Assembly: GCA_964539095.1 (NCBI GenBank)
Contig: CAZIFL010000014.1
Location: 6,407-70,406, forward strand
Reading direction: 5' to 3'
From: DAIPKP01 sp964539095
GTDB taxonomy: Bacteria; Synergistota; Synergistia; Synergistales; Aminiphilaceae
Length of the DNA: 64,000 nt
In this document: piece after piece, positions 50,086 to 57,712 of the stretch
Layout of the letters: every line of letters begins with the position of its first letter
Position numbering within the stretch: the stretch's first letter is position 1
Program-made: the position numbers and the translations under genes
Notes under the pieces: model-generated
Told to the model about the DNA's origin: nothing
The model's database searches: none
Seen by the model: only the letters and a program-made list of their open reading frames with translations

Positions 50086-51129
50086 CTACACCTCCATGTC
50101 AATGGCCCGATAGGAGGCCTGAGGCTCCTCTTCGGCAAAGAACATGGTGAGGGATGCCAGAGCGAGGGAAAGTTCCCCAAGATCCGCCGCAAGTTCTTTC
50201 TGATGGGATCGGAGAATCCGGAGGGCCTTTTTCTCCTCCGCCCCCAATGCTACCACCAGGGAGGTTTCATCGCTGGCAAGATGTCCCCGGATAGCTCCCA
50301 GGGCAACCCCCTCCATCTCGAAGTTCACCCGCCAGAGAGTGCGCTCCCCACGCTTTTCTCTCTTGAAGTGTACCCGGGCCAGGGAGGATTCGGACTCTCC
50401 CAAGGGCCAGAATGCGGGGGTAAGCAGAGAGGGGTCCACTCCTTCCCGGGAGGGGGCGGAGAGCATGCCATGGGCCTTAACAAATCGCTGGAGTTCCGGG
50501 TCATCCCCTGCGAGCTTTTTCGAACTCAGGGATGAAGGATTCTTCTCGCTCCCCATACGGCGGAGATTTTCCTTGAGCCGTTTCCAGTTCCGGGCCACCT
50601 GCTCTTCCTGAAGATTCATATACCAGAGAAGGAGCTGCACGTTATCTGAAGAAAGGGGAAGTCCTCGAGCCCAGAGTTCCGCTAGAGGCCCTGGAAGCTG
50701 TTCCCCTGCGCCGAGGCGAAGCCAGGCGGCCCGCAACGAGGCAAGGACATCCTCGGAGAGAGGAAGCCCCCGAGCGAGAAGGGCCTGGGCAAGAGGCTGC
50801 TCCCGGGAGGAGATGGAACGAAGAAGGGAAAGATCGGAAGGGGTGAGCCGAAGCACCGGCATACCCTTGGATTTTTCCCAGAAGGCCTGGAAATGCTGCC
50901 CCGGAAGAAGGGGGAGATTTGCCATGGCCCGGAGCTGCCGCCCCAGAACCCGCACGAGGTAGGTGCCATCCTGCTCTGCACTGAGCACCACCCCCTTCAC
51001 GAGGGTTCCCTCGGGGATATTCGGAAGCCGCCCCTCCCCCCGCTGAACCTCCTGTCCCTGCTGCTGGGGCTGGGGAAGCCCCGCGGGTGTTCGAATGGTA
51101 TTTCCGTGAAGCGGGTCCAGGGGACTCAT
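50086..51129 (-). CDS. FliK-like protein (YlqG-like)
   Basis: This 347-residue protein is Pro/Gln-rich at the N-terminus and has a FliK-type C-terminal domain (FEMEGVALGAIRGHLASDET, VVALGAEEKKALRILRSHQK). It pairs with the FlhB-like gene that follows, making a second FliK/FlhB-C pair outside the main flagellar block. The start at 51129 has GGGAGGT upstream. Bacillus ylqG lies in the same place. Confidence 0.7.
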   Translation of the reverse strand: MSPLDPLHGNTIRTPAGLPQPQQQGQEVQRGEGRLPNIPEGTLVKGVVLSAEQDGTYLVRVLGRQLRAMANLPLLPGQHFQAFWEKSKGMPVLRLTPSDLSLLRSISSREQPLAQALLARGLPLSEDVLASLRAAWLRLGAGEQLPGPLAELWARGLPLSSDNVQLLLWYMNLQEEQVARNWKRLKENLRRMGSEKNPSSLSSKKLAGDDPELQRFVKAHGMLSAPSREGVDPSLLTPAFWPLGESESSLARVHFKREKRGERTLWRVNFEMEGVALGAIRGHLASDETSLVVALGAEEKKALRILRSHQKELAADLGELSLALASLTMFFAEEEPQASYRAIDMEV

Positions 51130-51162
51130 GGCGTCACCTCCCTAATCTGGCATACAGCAATC

Positions 51163-51720
51163 TTACCAGGAAAAGCTTCTGCGATGCCAGGGGGTGGGCC
51201 CCAGACGATGCAGCGCTTCCCGGTGCATTTTTGTAGGATATCCCTTGTGCCGGGCAAAACCGTAGTCGGGGTAGAGGGGATCAAGGGTTATCATCACCCG
51301 ATCCCGGAGCACCTTGGCCACCACCGAGGCCGCCGCCACCGAGAGCACCCGGCTGTCGCCCTTGATCAGCGCCTTTTGAGAGCAGGTAAGGGAAGGGATG
51401 GGACAGTTTCCATCCACCACCACGAGATCGGGGAGAAAGGGGAACTGCTCCACCGAACGTCTCATGGCCCAGAGGGAAGCTTGAAGGATATTATCACGAT
51501 CTATCCGGAGAGGAGAAGCCGCCTGGGCCCGCCAGAGGACACCGAGTCGAAGCATCTCCGCGAAGATCTTCTCCCTCCGAAGAGGAGAGAGCTTTTTGGA
51601 ATCCCGAAGCCCCATCGTCCAGAGGGTTCGCATCTCCTGGGGCTGAAGCCACACCGCCGCCGCCACCACAGGCCCCGCCAGGGGTCCCCGGCCAGCCTCG
51701 TCCACTCCGAGAACTCTCAT
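51163..51720 (-). CDS. rnhB: Ribonuclease HII
   Basis: This 185-residue RNase HII has the catalytic DEDD residues (Asp7 and Glu8 in GVDEAGRGPLAGPV, Asp103 in VVVDGN, and a later Asp in the YPDYGFARHKGY region). It removes RNA from RNA-DNA hybrids. The ATG at 51720 overlaps the rbgA stop (ATGA). Confidence 0.96.
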   Translation of the reverse strand: MRVLGVDEAGRGPLAGPVVAAAVWLQPQEMRTLWTMGLRDSKKLSPLRREKIFAEMLRLGVLWRAQAASPLRIDRDNILQASLWAMRRSVEQFPFLPDLVVVDGNCPIPSLTCSQKALIKGDSRVLSVAAASVVAKVLRDRVMITLDPLYPDYGFARHKGYPTKMHREALHRLGPTPWHRRSFSW

Positions 51721-52553
51721 GAGAGGGCGGGGAAATCCGGAGATTCCAGAGAGATGCGTCCAAGCTTTCCCCGGGAGAAGCCGTCAAGAAGGCGTTTCCC
51801 CGCACTCCCCCGGTCCACCACGCCCCCCTTGCGAAGGCATCCGAGACGGCGCCCCAGCCGGGAGAGATCATCGTCATCAGCATCCAGCGGCTCCGGTAGC
51901 TCCCCCCAGGTCTCTTCCACAAAATGCCACAGGTTCCGGGAACGGAGAAAGGCGAGAAGCTCTGCCCCGAGGGTTTCGAAACTTCCCACCACCTCACTTC
52001 GGCTACTCCCCAGCCAGGTGAGCATCCGGTGCACCTGGGGATCCGACTTGGGGTCGAGAATCCCCGGAGAGTCCACCACGATCATGCCGTCCTTACTGGA
52101 AAACCAGGAGACCCCCCGGGTTACCCCCGGGAGAGCCCCCACCTTAGCGGCATGCTTTCCCATGATACGGTTCAGAAGCTGGGATTTCCCCACATTGGGA
52201 ATACCCATCACCGCCAGCCGAACCCCCCGATGAGGAGGGGCCAGAGAGGCGAGTTCTTTCTTGAGAGCCCCCAGAGGATCCTGGAGCAGGGAGAAAGCCC
52301 ATGTTCTGCGCCCCTGCTCCCGATAGTATGCCACCCATTCCCGGGTAATCTCTTCATCCGCCAGATCCCGCCGGGAGAGCACCGTCCAGAGGGGGCGTAT
52401 CTTCTCAAGCTCCTTCGCCTGAGGAGAGGCACTCAGCTCTGGCGCCCGGGCATCCCTAATTTCGATGAGCACGTCGAGCTGTTTCAGCAGCTCCCGAAGC
52501 TCCCGGGAGCCCTTGGCCATATGCCCCGGATACCATACAGTTCTTCCCGCCAC
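51717..52553 (-). CDS. rbgA: RbgA (YlqF), 50S ribosome-assembly GTPase with atypical G4 motif
   Basis: This 278-residue circularly permuted GTPase has WYPGHMAKGSRELRE at the N-terminus, G1 GIPNVGKS (117-124), G2 Thr145 and G3 DSPG (161-164). The G4 motif, normally NKxD, reads SRRD at residues 60-63 (VLSRRDLAD; codons 52365-52376). A C-terminal ANTAR-like helix bundle follows. The start is a GTG at 52553 with AAGGAT upstream. Confidence 0.93.
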   Translation of the reverse strand: MAGRTVWYPGHMAKGSRELRELLKQLDVLIEIRDARAPELSASPQAKELEKIRPLWTVLSRRDLADEEITREWVAYYREQGRRTWAFSLLQDPLGALKKELASLAPPHRGVRLAVMGIPNVGKSQLLNRIMGKHAAKVGALPGVTRGVSWFSSKDGMIVVDSPGILDPKSDPQVHRMLTWLGSSRSEVVGSFETLGAELLAFLRSRNLWHFVEETWGELPEPLDADDDDLSRLGRRLGCLRKGGVVDRGSAGKRLLDGFSRGKLGRISLESPDFPALS

Positions 52554-52592
52554 AAGCGTATCCTTTCATCATGCCATCATGGCATTATAAAG

Positions 52593-53117
52593 CTATTCCA
52601 GAAGCCCCAGACGATCCAGAGGCCAGTACCGGAAAAAAGCGGGCCCCTTGATAAAGGCCTTGGGGACGAATTTTGTCCCCTCTGGCCAGAAACGGCCATC
52701 CTGCGAGTTCGGGCGGTTATCTCCAAGGACAAAATACTGATCCCGAGGCACCACAATCTCTCCCATGTTGTAAGAGTCGTGATGACGGACATAGGGCTCT
52801 TCAAGAGCCTCCCCATTCACATAGACGATGCCGCCCTCCATGGTGATATGATCTCCCGGAAGCCCTATAATGCGCTTCACGAAATCCCTTTTGGGATCCA
52901 CGGGATACTTGAAGACCGCTACCTGCCCACGCTTGGGCTCCTGTACGTAATACCAGAACTTGCAGACCAGAAGCCTATCCTTGATCTCCAGCGTGGGAAT
53001 CATGGATCCGCTGGGAATCCAGAAAGCCTGAACCACAAAGGTGCGCAAAATCAGAGCTAGCACGAGTGCCCATAACACCGTCTCCAGAGTTTCGCGCCAC
53101 CATGGTTTGGAAGCCAT
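52593..53117 (-). CDS. lepB: Signal peptidase I
   Basis: This 174-residue type I signal peptidase has one N-terminal membrane helix (LETVLWALVLALILRTFVV), catalytic Ser38 (PSGSMIPTL) and Lys81 (RDFVKRIIGLPGD). It has the box GDNRPNSQDGRFW. The ATG at 53117 has GGAGG eight bases upstream; a TTG at 53123 is too close to the site. It lies between the prepilin-like gene and rbgA. Confidence 0.96.
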   Translation of the reverse strand: MASKPWWRETLETVLWALVLALILRTFVVQAFWIPSGSMIPTLEIKDRLLVCKFWYYVQEPKRGQVAVFKYPVDPKRDFVKRIIGLPGDHITMEGGIVYVNGEALEEPYVRHHDSYNMGEIVVPRDQYFVLGDNRPNSQDGRFWPEGTKFVPKAFIKGPAFFRYWPLDRLGLLE

Positions 53118-53194
53118 ATCCAATCCCTCCTGTCATGTTTGCTCCCTGGGGAGCGTGGAAACGTTCTCCTTTATAACCGCATCCTCTCCATATT

Positions 53195-53746
53195 TCAAGG
53201 GTTCATATTCTGAACTATCACTCTTCCGAAGAGGGAAACCGTTACGGTGGCTGCGGGAGACGCAGAAAATTTCTTTTCGCAAAGGATGCGGAGGGTGAAG
53301 GTGGGGGTGAAGGTTCCCAGAGGAAGAGCAAAGTGGGATTCCGGCACTCCGGGAGCGAGAAAGATATAGCCTCCCCCCTCCCAGACTTCCCTCATACCCC
53401 GGGATCTCCAAACAAGAGTGATCTCTTCACCCAGGCGCGAGGCGGGGAGAATAAGCCGGAACCCCTCTCCTTGAAGCCGCGCCTCCAGCATTTTACTCTC
53501 CAGCCAGAAGCCAAGATTTTCAGCGTGCCGCACCGCCCCGGCGGGAGATACCGAGAGAAGCCAGGAGGAGGAAAAAAGCACCCCCAGAGAGGCGGTGATG
53601 ATCCCCAGAAGGAGAAGCACCACCAATACCTCCAGAAGAGACAATCCCCGGGATCTTTTACGAAGAAGAGGACGTCGAGGGGGAAGCCCCTTCGGCGAAG
53701 CTCCCCCCTCGGCAGAAACGGAATGGCGAGACTGATTTCGGAACAT
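53195..53746 (-). CDS. Prepilin-like protein with type IV N-terminal methylation motif
   Basis: This 183-residue protein has a long basic leader (residues 1-34, PPRRPLLRKRSRG) and a prepilin cleavage site G|LSLLEVLVVLLLLGIITASL, with the conserved Glu at +5. The rest is a small pseudopilin-like domain. It may belong to a type II secretion or transformation pilus. The start at 53746 has GGGG upstream. It heads the lepB unit, just inside the foldback element's flank. Confidence 0.8.
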   Translation of the reverse strand: MFRNQSRHSVSAEGGASPKGLPPRRPLLRKRSRGLSLLEVLVVLLLLGIITASLGVLFSSSWLLSVSPAGAVRHAENLGFWLESKMLEARLQGEGFRLILPASRLGEEITLVWRSRGMREVWEGGGYIFLAPGVPESHFALPLGTFTPTFTLRILCEKKFSASPAATVTVSLFGRVIVQNMNP

Positions 53747-53801
53747 GCCAACCCCTTCTCAATTTCCTGGAAAAAGCGCTTAGGACCAGAACAACATGCT
53801 G

Positions 53802-54089
53802 CTAGTGCATCATTCCTGCTTATATTGTTGCTTTGGGTGAACTCCAGGAGCCGGAGCTTGTGTGTCCCCGGCAGCGACATAGTGGTCGGCGAGTGCAGCT
53901 TTGCGTCGCGGAGAACCGGTGCTGGCACAGGACGTGCCAGCAAGCCGCAGTCGCGCCATGGACGGCGCGTCTGTGGCGACGGTTCGGAGCAGCAAAGCAA
54001 GGGAGCGGTTCGACCACTCGGGAGCCGAGGGGACACACAAGCGGAGGCTCCCATCCAAAGGCACACTATAACTTGGAACAGCCCACTAG
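53802..54089. repeat. 288-bp foldback (inverted-repeat) element between iorB and the prepilin-like gene
   Basis: The whole intergenic stretch reads as one imperfect palindrome. CTAGTG (53802-53807) pairs with CACTAG (54084-54089). GCTTGTGTGTCCCC (53856-53869) pairs perfectly with GGGGACACACAAGC (54029-54042). AGTGGTCG (53881-53888) pairs with CGACCACT (54011-54018). The centre carries two further hairpins, GCTGGCAC-AGGAC-GTGCCAGC (53921-53941) and CGCGCC-ATGGAC-GGCGCG (53952-53969). The outermost repeat covers the iorB stop codon (54086-54088). Short frames in it show no start/site support. It could be a MITE-like element, a large structured RNA, or a giant processing/termination hairpin. No flanking target duplication is obvious. 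Confidence 0.8.
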
Positions 54090-54643
54090 GAACCGAAAAA
54101 GGCTCGTCCAAGCTCCAGCACGTCCAGATTAACCTTTCGGAATTTCTCCGGTGAAAGGGCCTCGATGGCTCCCCGAAGTTCCTCCGAGGTGATGTCCGAA
54201 ACCTTCGCCCCTCCCATGGCCCCCAGCAGAAGCACATTTAGGAAGAGAAAACGTCCCCCCATATGCTGGCGGAGAATATCGTATCCCGGAATAGTGTGCA
54301 GATGAATCTTCCGCTCCTGGATAAACCTCTGAAGATGCTCGTTCTCCGTCGCCTGGGGCTCATGAATATTGATGAGGGCATGCCCTCCGGGACGGAGGAA
54401 ATGAAGATTCCGAAAGCCTTCGTTCTGATCGAAGGCAAGAAGAAGATCCGCATCCCCCACCCGCACCAGGGGGCTGGCATACTCCCCGATCTTGAAATGG
54501 CTCACCACGGAGCCCCCCCGCTGAGCCATGCCGTGCACTTCGCTCCCCATGACGTGGGAGTTTCTGGAGAGAGCCACATGTCCCAGCACCTTGCTGGAGA
54601 AGAGAATCCCCTGGCCTCCGAGGCCCACCACAACATACTGCAT
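54086..54643 (-). CDS. iorB: Indolepyruvate:ferredoxin oxidoreductase, beta subunit
   Basis: This 185-residue IorB is the gamma-like domain of the 2-oxoacid oxidoreductase: GLGGQGILFSSKVLGHVAL, then GSEVHGMAQRGGSVVSHF. With IorA it oxidatively decarboxylates aryl pyruvates to aryl-acetyl-CoA and reduced ferredoxin during amino-acid fermentation. It follows iorA by 3 bp with GGAGG upstream. Its stop codon lies within the foldback element. Confidence 0.94.
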   Translation of the reverse strand: MQYVVVGLGGQGILFSSKVLGHVALSRNSHVMGSEVHGMAQRGGSVVSHFKIGEYASPLVRVGDADLLLAFDQNEGFRNLHFLRPGGHALINIHEPQATENEHLQRFIQERKIHLHTIPGYDILRQHMGGRFLFLNVLLLGAMGGAKVSDITSEELRGAIEALSPEKFRKVNLDVLELGRAFFGS

Positions 54644-54646
54644 AAT

Positions 54647-56500
54647 CTACGCCTCCTCCCCGGACTCTACGATGGCCCCGTGGGGGCAGACCTGGATACA
54701 AACCCCGCAGCTCACGCAGAAACGTTCGTCCACGTAGGCCTTTTTCTTTTCTTCATCGAACCGAAGGGCTGGGCAGTTAAAGAAGTTGATGCAGAACTTG
54801 CAGCCGATGCACTTTTCCTGATCCACCCGAACGGGGATGGCAGGCTGGTCGCACCGCAGGAGCATACAGGGATGCTTGAAGATCACCACCGCCGGCTCCT
54901 GATTCGCCTTGGCGTGCTCCCAGGCCTCTTTCACCGCCGCGACTCCCGCCGCCACATCATAGCTGGGAACCTCTTTCACCAGAGATATGCCGCACCCTTC
55001 ACAGGCCTTGCGGATATCCACAGTCCGCCCCTGGTCTCCCTTGCGGAGCTTGGTCCCCACCGCCGGGTTGGGCTGTCCTCCGGTCATGGCGGTGATGCTG
55101 TTATCCAGAATGGCGAGCACAAAGGCGTGACGGTTGTAGACCGCGTTCACCAGTCCGGGCAACCCCATGTGGAAGAAGGTGGAGTCCCCGATGGTGGCGA
55201 TGATGGGCTGATCCTTATCATCCACCTTATGGGCCAGATAGAACCCCGAAGGCTGGGTTACCGAGGCTCCCATGCAGATCACGGAATCCACGGTCTTCTG
55301 GTTCACCCCCAGGGTGTAGCAACCGATGTCCGAGGGATAGATCCCCTTGGGATAGGCCTTGCGGATGGCGAAAAAGCTTGCCCGGTGAGGGCATCCGGGG
55401 CAGAGCATGGGGGGCTTGGGCTTTACCGCAAGCTCCTCCAGAGCGGTCTTCAGCTCCGATGTATCGGAAAGGGGGCGCTCCTCTCCCAGGGCGGTATAGA
55501 GGATCTCCTCCACCACCTCCGGAAGAAGCTCCCCCGCCGAGGGAACCACACCGTTCCAGCGACCGAGAAGTTTTGTTCTGTCCGGAAGCTGCATTTCAAT
55601 CACAGGATAGGTTTCTTCCAGCACCAGCACCTTCTCATGCTTGGCCATGAAATCCTGCACCATCTTCACCGGAAGCGGCACGGGGGTACCGATCTTCAGC
55701 ACCGCCACATCCTCCCGCCCCAGGGTTTTGAGAAGATCCATGATTACCGCAAAAGAAACTCCTCCGGCGATGATACCGAGTTTGGGCTCTTTTGTGGCGG
55801 GAACTTCGTAGTTGTAGGCCCCGAAATCCTTTTCGAAATCTTCGCGAATGGCGGCGTTTTTATCGTTGAGCTTGGGGTGGTTCAATCGCACATGGGCGGG
55901 GAGGCAGACCCAGCGCCGGATATCCTTTTTGAAGTTCACCGGACGCTCCAGGGGAAGCACTTCTCCGAGTTCCACATCCTGCCGACAGTGATCCACCCGG
56001 CCGGTGGGACGGAGCATCACCGGAATATGGTACTTTTCGGAGAGGTCGTAGGCGTGGAAGACCATCTTTTTGGCCTCCTCCGCCGAGGAGGGATCCAGAC
56101 AGGGGATCTTGGCATACATGGCAAAGTAGCGGCTGTCCTGCTCGGTCTGGGAGCTGTGAGGCCCCGGATCGTCCGCCACCATGAGAAGGAATCCCCCCTC
56201 AAGCTCGAAGTGCGCCACGCTCATGAGGGCATCCGCCGCCACGTTGAGCCCCACCTGTTTCATAATGGCGCAGGCCCGCTTTCCCGCAAAGGAAGCCGCC
56301 GCAGCCACTTCGAAGGCCACCTTTTCGTTGGTGCACCACTCCACGGCGGTGCGGGTGTTCAGCTCATCCGCATACTTCGCCACCGCGGGAAGAATCTCCG
56401 AAGAGGGCGTGCCCGGATAGGCCACCGCCACCTCGCATCCCGCCTCCACAATTCCTCTGGCAATGGCCTCATTGCCGAGAAGAATGGCTCGCTTACCCAT
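54647..56500 (-). CDS. iorA: Indolepyruvate:ferredoxin oxidoreductase, alpha subunit
   Basis: This 617-residue IorA has an N-terminal pyrimidine-binding domain (LLGNEAIARGIVEAGCEVAV), a TPP-binding domain (TIGDSTFFHMGLPGLVNAVY, with DNSITAMTGGQPNP) and two C-terminal ferredoxin-type clusters (CIGCKFCINFFNCP and CVSCGVCIQVCP). It makes acyl-CoA from aryl pyruvates. The ATG at 56500 has AAGGAG upstream. It follows the thioesterase gene by 15 bp. Confidence 0.96.
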   Translation of the reverse strand: MGKRAILLGNEAIARGIVEAGCEVAVAYPGTPSSEILPAVAKYADELNTRTAVEWCTNEKVAFEVAAAASFAGKRACAIMKQVGLNVAADALMSVAHFELEGGFLLMVADDPGPHSSQTEQDSRYFAMYAKIPCLDPSSAEEAKKMVFHAYDLSEKYHIPVMLRPTGRVDHCRQDVELGEVLPLERPVNFKKDIRRWVCLPAHVRLNHPKLNDKNAAIREDFEKDFGAYNYEVPATKEPKLGIIAGGVSFAVIMDLLKTLGREDVAVLKIGTPVPLPVKMVQDFMAKHEKVLVLEETYPVIEMQLPDRTKLLGRWNGVVPSAGELLPEVVEEILYTALGEERPLSDTSELKTALEELAVKPKPPMLCPGCPHRASFFAIRKAYPKGIYPSDIGCYTLGVNQKTVDSVICMGASVTQPSGFYLAHKVDDKDQPIIATIGDSTFFHMGLPGLVNAVYNRHAFVLAILDNSITAMTGGQPNPAVGTKLRKGDQGRTVDIRKACEGCGISLVKEVPSYDVAAGVAAVKEAWEHAKANQEPAVVIFKHPCMLLRCDQPAIPVRVDQEKCIGCKFCINFFNCPALRFDEEKKKAYVDERFCVSCGVCIQVCPHGAIVESGEEA

Positions 56501-56515
56501 GTTCTACCACTCCTT

Positions 56516-56989
56516 TTATTCGGATTCGGAAGATACCATACGCTGTTCAAGCATGCCGTAAAAGGGCTCCGGGCGGCTTAAGAGCTTGCCCTGAGGATCC
56601 GTAAAGGCATGCTTGGTATACCCTGTTGTGAGAAGAAGCTCCTCCCGGAAAATAGCATAGCCGAAGGTAATGCTACAGCGTTTCAACTCCTGGATCACCG
56701 TGCGAACCACAAGAAGATCGTCATACCGGGCGGGATTTTTGTAGCGGCAGTGGGCCTCCACGCAGGGGAGAAAGACCCCATGCTCCTCCCACTCCCGGTA
56801 GGCCATGCCGAGCTGCCTGCAGAATTCGGTTCTCCCCATCTCGAACCAGGGGAGATAGTTGGCGTGGTAGACGATGCCCATGGCATCGGTCTCGCTGTAG
56901 CGAACCCGAAGGGATATCTTCCATTCGTTGCTCCTGGTATTCTGGTTACTCTCCTCATGCTTCAATGCCTGGGGTGCTTCGTTTTTCAT
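56516..56989 (-). CDS. YbgC/FcbC-type acyl-CoA thioesterase (hot-dog fold)
   Basis: This 157-residue hot-dog-fold protein has the 4-hydroxybenzoyl-CoA thioesterase signature VRYSETDAMGIVYHANYLPW with the catalytic Asp in TDAMG. It heads the thioesterase-iorA-iorB operon, so it may hydrolyse aryl-acetyl-CoA made by IorAB; this substrate is inferred from context. The first about 20 residues are variable. The start at 56989 has GGAGG about ten bases upstream. Confidence 0.88.
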   Translation of the reverse strand: MKNEAPQALKHEESNQNTRSNEWKISLRVRYSETDAMGIVYHANYLPWFEMGRTEFCRQLGMAYREWEEHGVFLPCVEAHCRYKNPARYDDLLVVRTVIQELKRCSITFGYAIFREELLLTTGYTKHAFTDPQGKLLSRPEPFYGMLEQRMVSSESE

Positions 56990-57251
56990 AAAAAGAGTTC
57001 CTCCCCAAATGTAAGAGATCGTAGATAATCATAACATGAAAACGTGGGGGATATCACAAGGGTCTGCATAAAAATGTCCGGACAGAGAAATCCAGAGAAA
57101 GAGATTTGCTTGATCCTCTATAGCAAAAAATTGTCCCCATGAAAAACTATTTGCCATTTTAACACAGGGCCGGAAAAAAAATGCAAGGCCTTTCCGGAAC
57201 ATACGATAACGAGGTCTTTTTCATCCGTAAAAACTTCCCCCGGACACGCTC
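56990..57251. other. Divergent intergenic region, left half
   Basis: The first part of a 723-bp gene-poor stretch between the ior operon and the plus-strand activase operon. Apart from the minus-strand promoter at 57028 I see A-rich runs and a weak inverted pair (CCGGAAA ... TTTCCGG, about 57170-57205), but no convincing gene, riboswitch or tRNA. Confidence 0.5.
57028..57036 (-). promoter_or_regulatory. Candidate thioesterase-iorAB promoter (extended -10)
   Basis: The minus strand reads TGTTATGAT, an extended -10 (TGN plus TATGAT), about 40 bp upstream of the thioesterase start. No good -35 is visible. Confidence 0.4.
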
Positions 57252-57280
57252 TTCACGAAACAGGATTTCTATGCTACTCT
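57252..57280 (+). promoter_or_regulatory. Candidate promoter for the activase operon leader
   Basis: TTCACG, 17-bp spacer, TACTCT, the latter preceded by TGC (extended -10). Transcription would start near 57287, just ahead of the minicistron at 57315. The gene-distal position gives a leader of about 425 nt. Confidence 0.3.
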
Positions 57281-57314
57281 GTAGCGCAAGTTTTCACGAA
57301 GGGAGGTACCTTTC

Positions 57315-57335
57315 ATGATCCAGCGTTTTGAATGA
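57315..57335 (+). CDS. Leader minicistron (MIQRFE)
   Basis: A six-codon reading frame with ATG, preceded by GGGAGG at eight bases, an excellent ribosome-binding site. It stops at TGA, which overlaps the ATG of a second 12-codon frame. The strong site far upstream of any gene suggests a leader peptide rather than a chance start. Function unknown. Confidence 0.4.
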   Translation: MIQRFE

Positions 57336-57370
57336 CCCGCCACGCAAGGAGTTATGCACGGAGTGCATAG
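57332..57370 (+). CDS. Second overlapping leader minicistron (MTRHARSYARSA)
   Basis: A 12-codon frame whose ATG overlaps the TGA of the first (ATGA), the usual sign of translational coupling. The last codons overlie the palindrome TATGCACGGAGTGCATA, so a ribosome here would disrupt that hairpin. The peptide is basic (three Arg, one His). Support is limited to this layout. Confidence 0.25.
   Translation: MTRHARSYARSA
57353..57369 (+). promoter_or_regulatory. Palindrome/hairpin in the activase leader
   Basis: TATGCAC-GGA-GTGCATA is a perfect seven-base inverted repeat with a three-base loop. It is followed four bases later by five T. It could be an attenuator hairpin read as RNA or an operator read as DNA. 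It lies inside the second minicistron. Confidence 0.4.
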
Positions 57371-57712
57371 GTGGTTTTTCTGCGGCGTTTTTGGGTGCTC
57401 AAAAAAGCGGATCGGAAGGTATATCTCCCCTGAAAAGTTCTTTGTGTATTCCCCCCTCCCTCTTCCTTCCGCAGGAACCCTCAAAATTTCCGCATAAAAA
57501 CAAGCTGTTTTGACAGATCAGGCAGATCAGACTCGAAGAGCCCAGGGCCTTCGGGGGAGTCGTGTTATTCGCCCTTCTAAAGTATGGCGGAGCGAGGCTC
57601 TCTCTGTTCTTGTCTCTTCTCCTGTGCTGTTCCCAGTCCTCTCTCCGTGAACCAAGGGCAAACCACGGAATTTAATTTACAAAAAAACAAAAACATCCAA
57701 AGGAAGATCTCC
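57371..57712 (+). other. Remainder of the activase-operon leader
   Basis: About 340 bp up to the activase start. It has a TTTTTG-loop-CAAAAA pair (about 57385-57405) and a stem-loop at 57530-57561 (GACTC/GAGTC outer, CGAAG/CTTCG inner). A perfect TTGACA lies at about 57510 without a partner -10. No known riboswitch core is recognised. Confidence 0.35.

Noticed and set aside
53810..54064. Short minus-strand frames inside the foldback element
   Set aside because: No supported start and the sequence is explained by the palindrome. Translations are Ala/Arg/Ser-rich without domains.
54263..56581. 772-codon plus-strand frame opposite iorA/iorB
   Set aside because: It is the longest shadow in the window, but iorA and iorB carry intact motifs on the other strand.
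57269..57484. 71-codon minus-strand frame in the gene-free region
   Set aside because: No ribosome-binding site, odd composition, and it runs across the plus-strand minicistrons and hairpin.
57510..57515. Perfect TTGACA as a promoter -35
   Set aside because: No -10 hexamer occurs 16-18 bp downstream.
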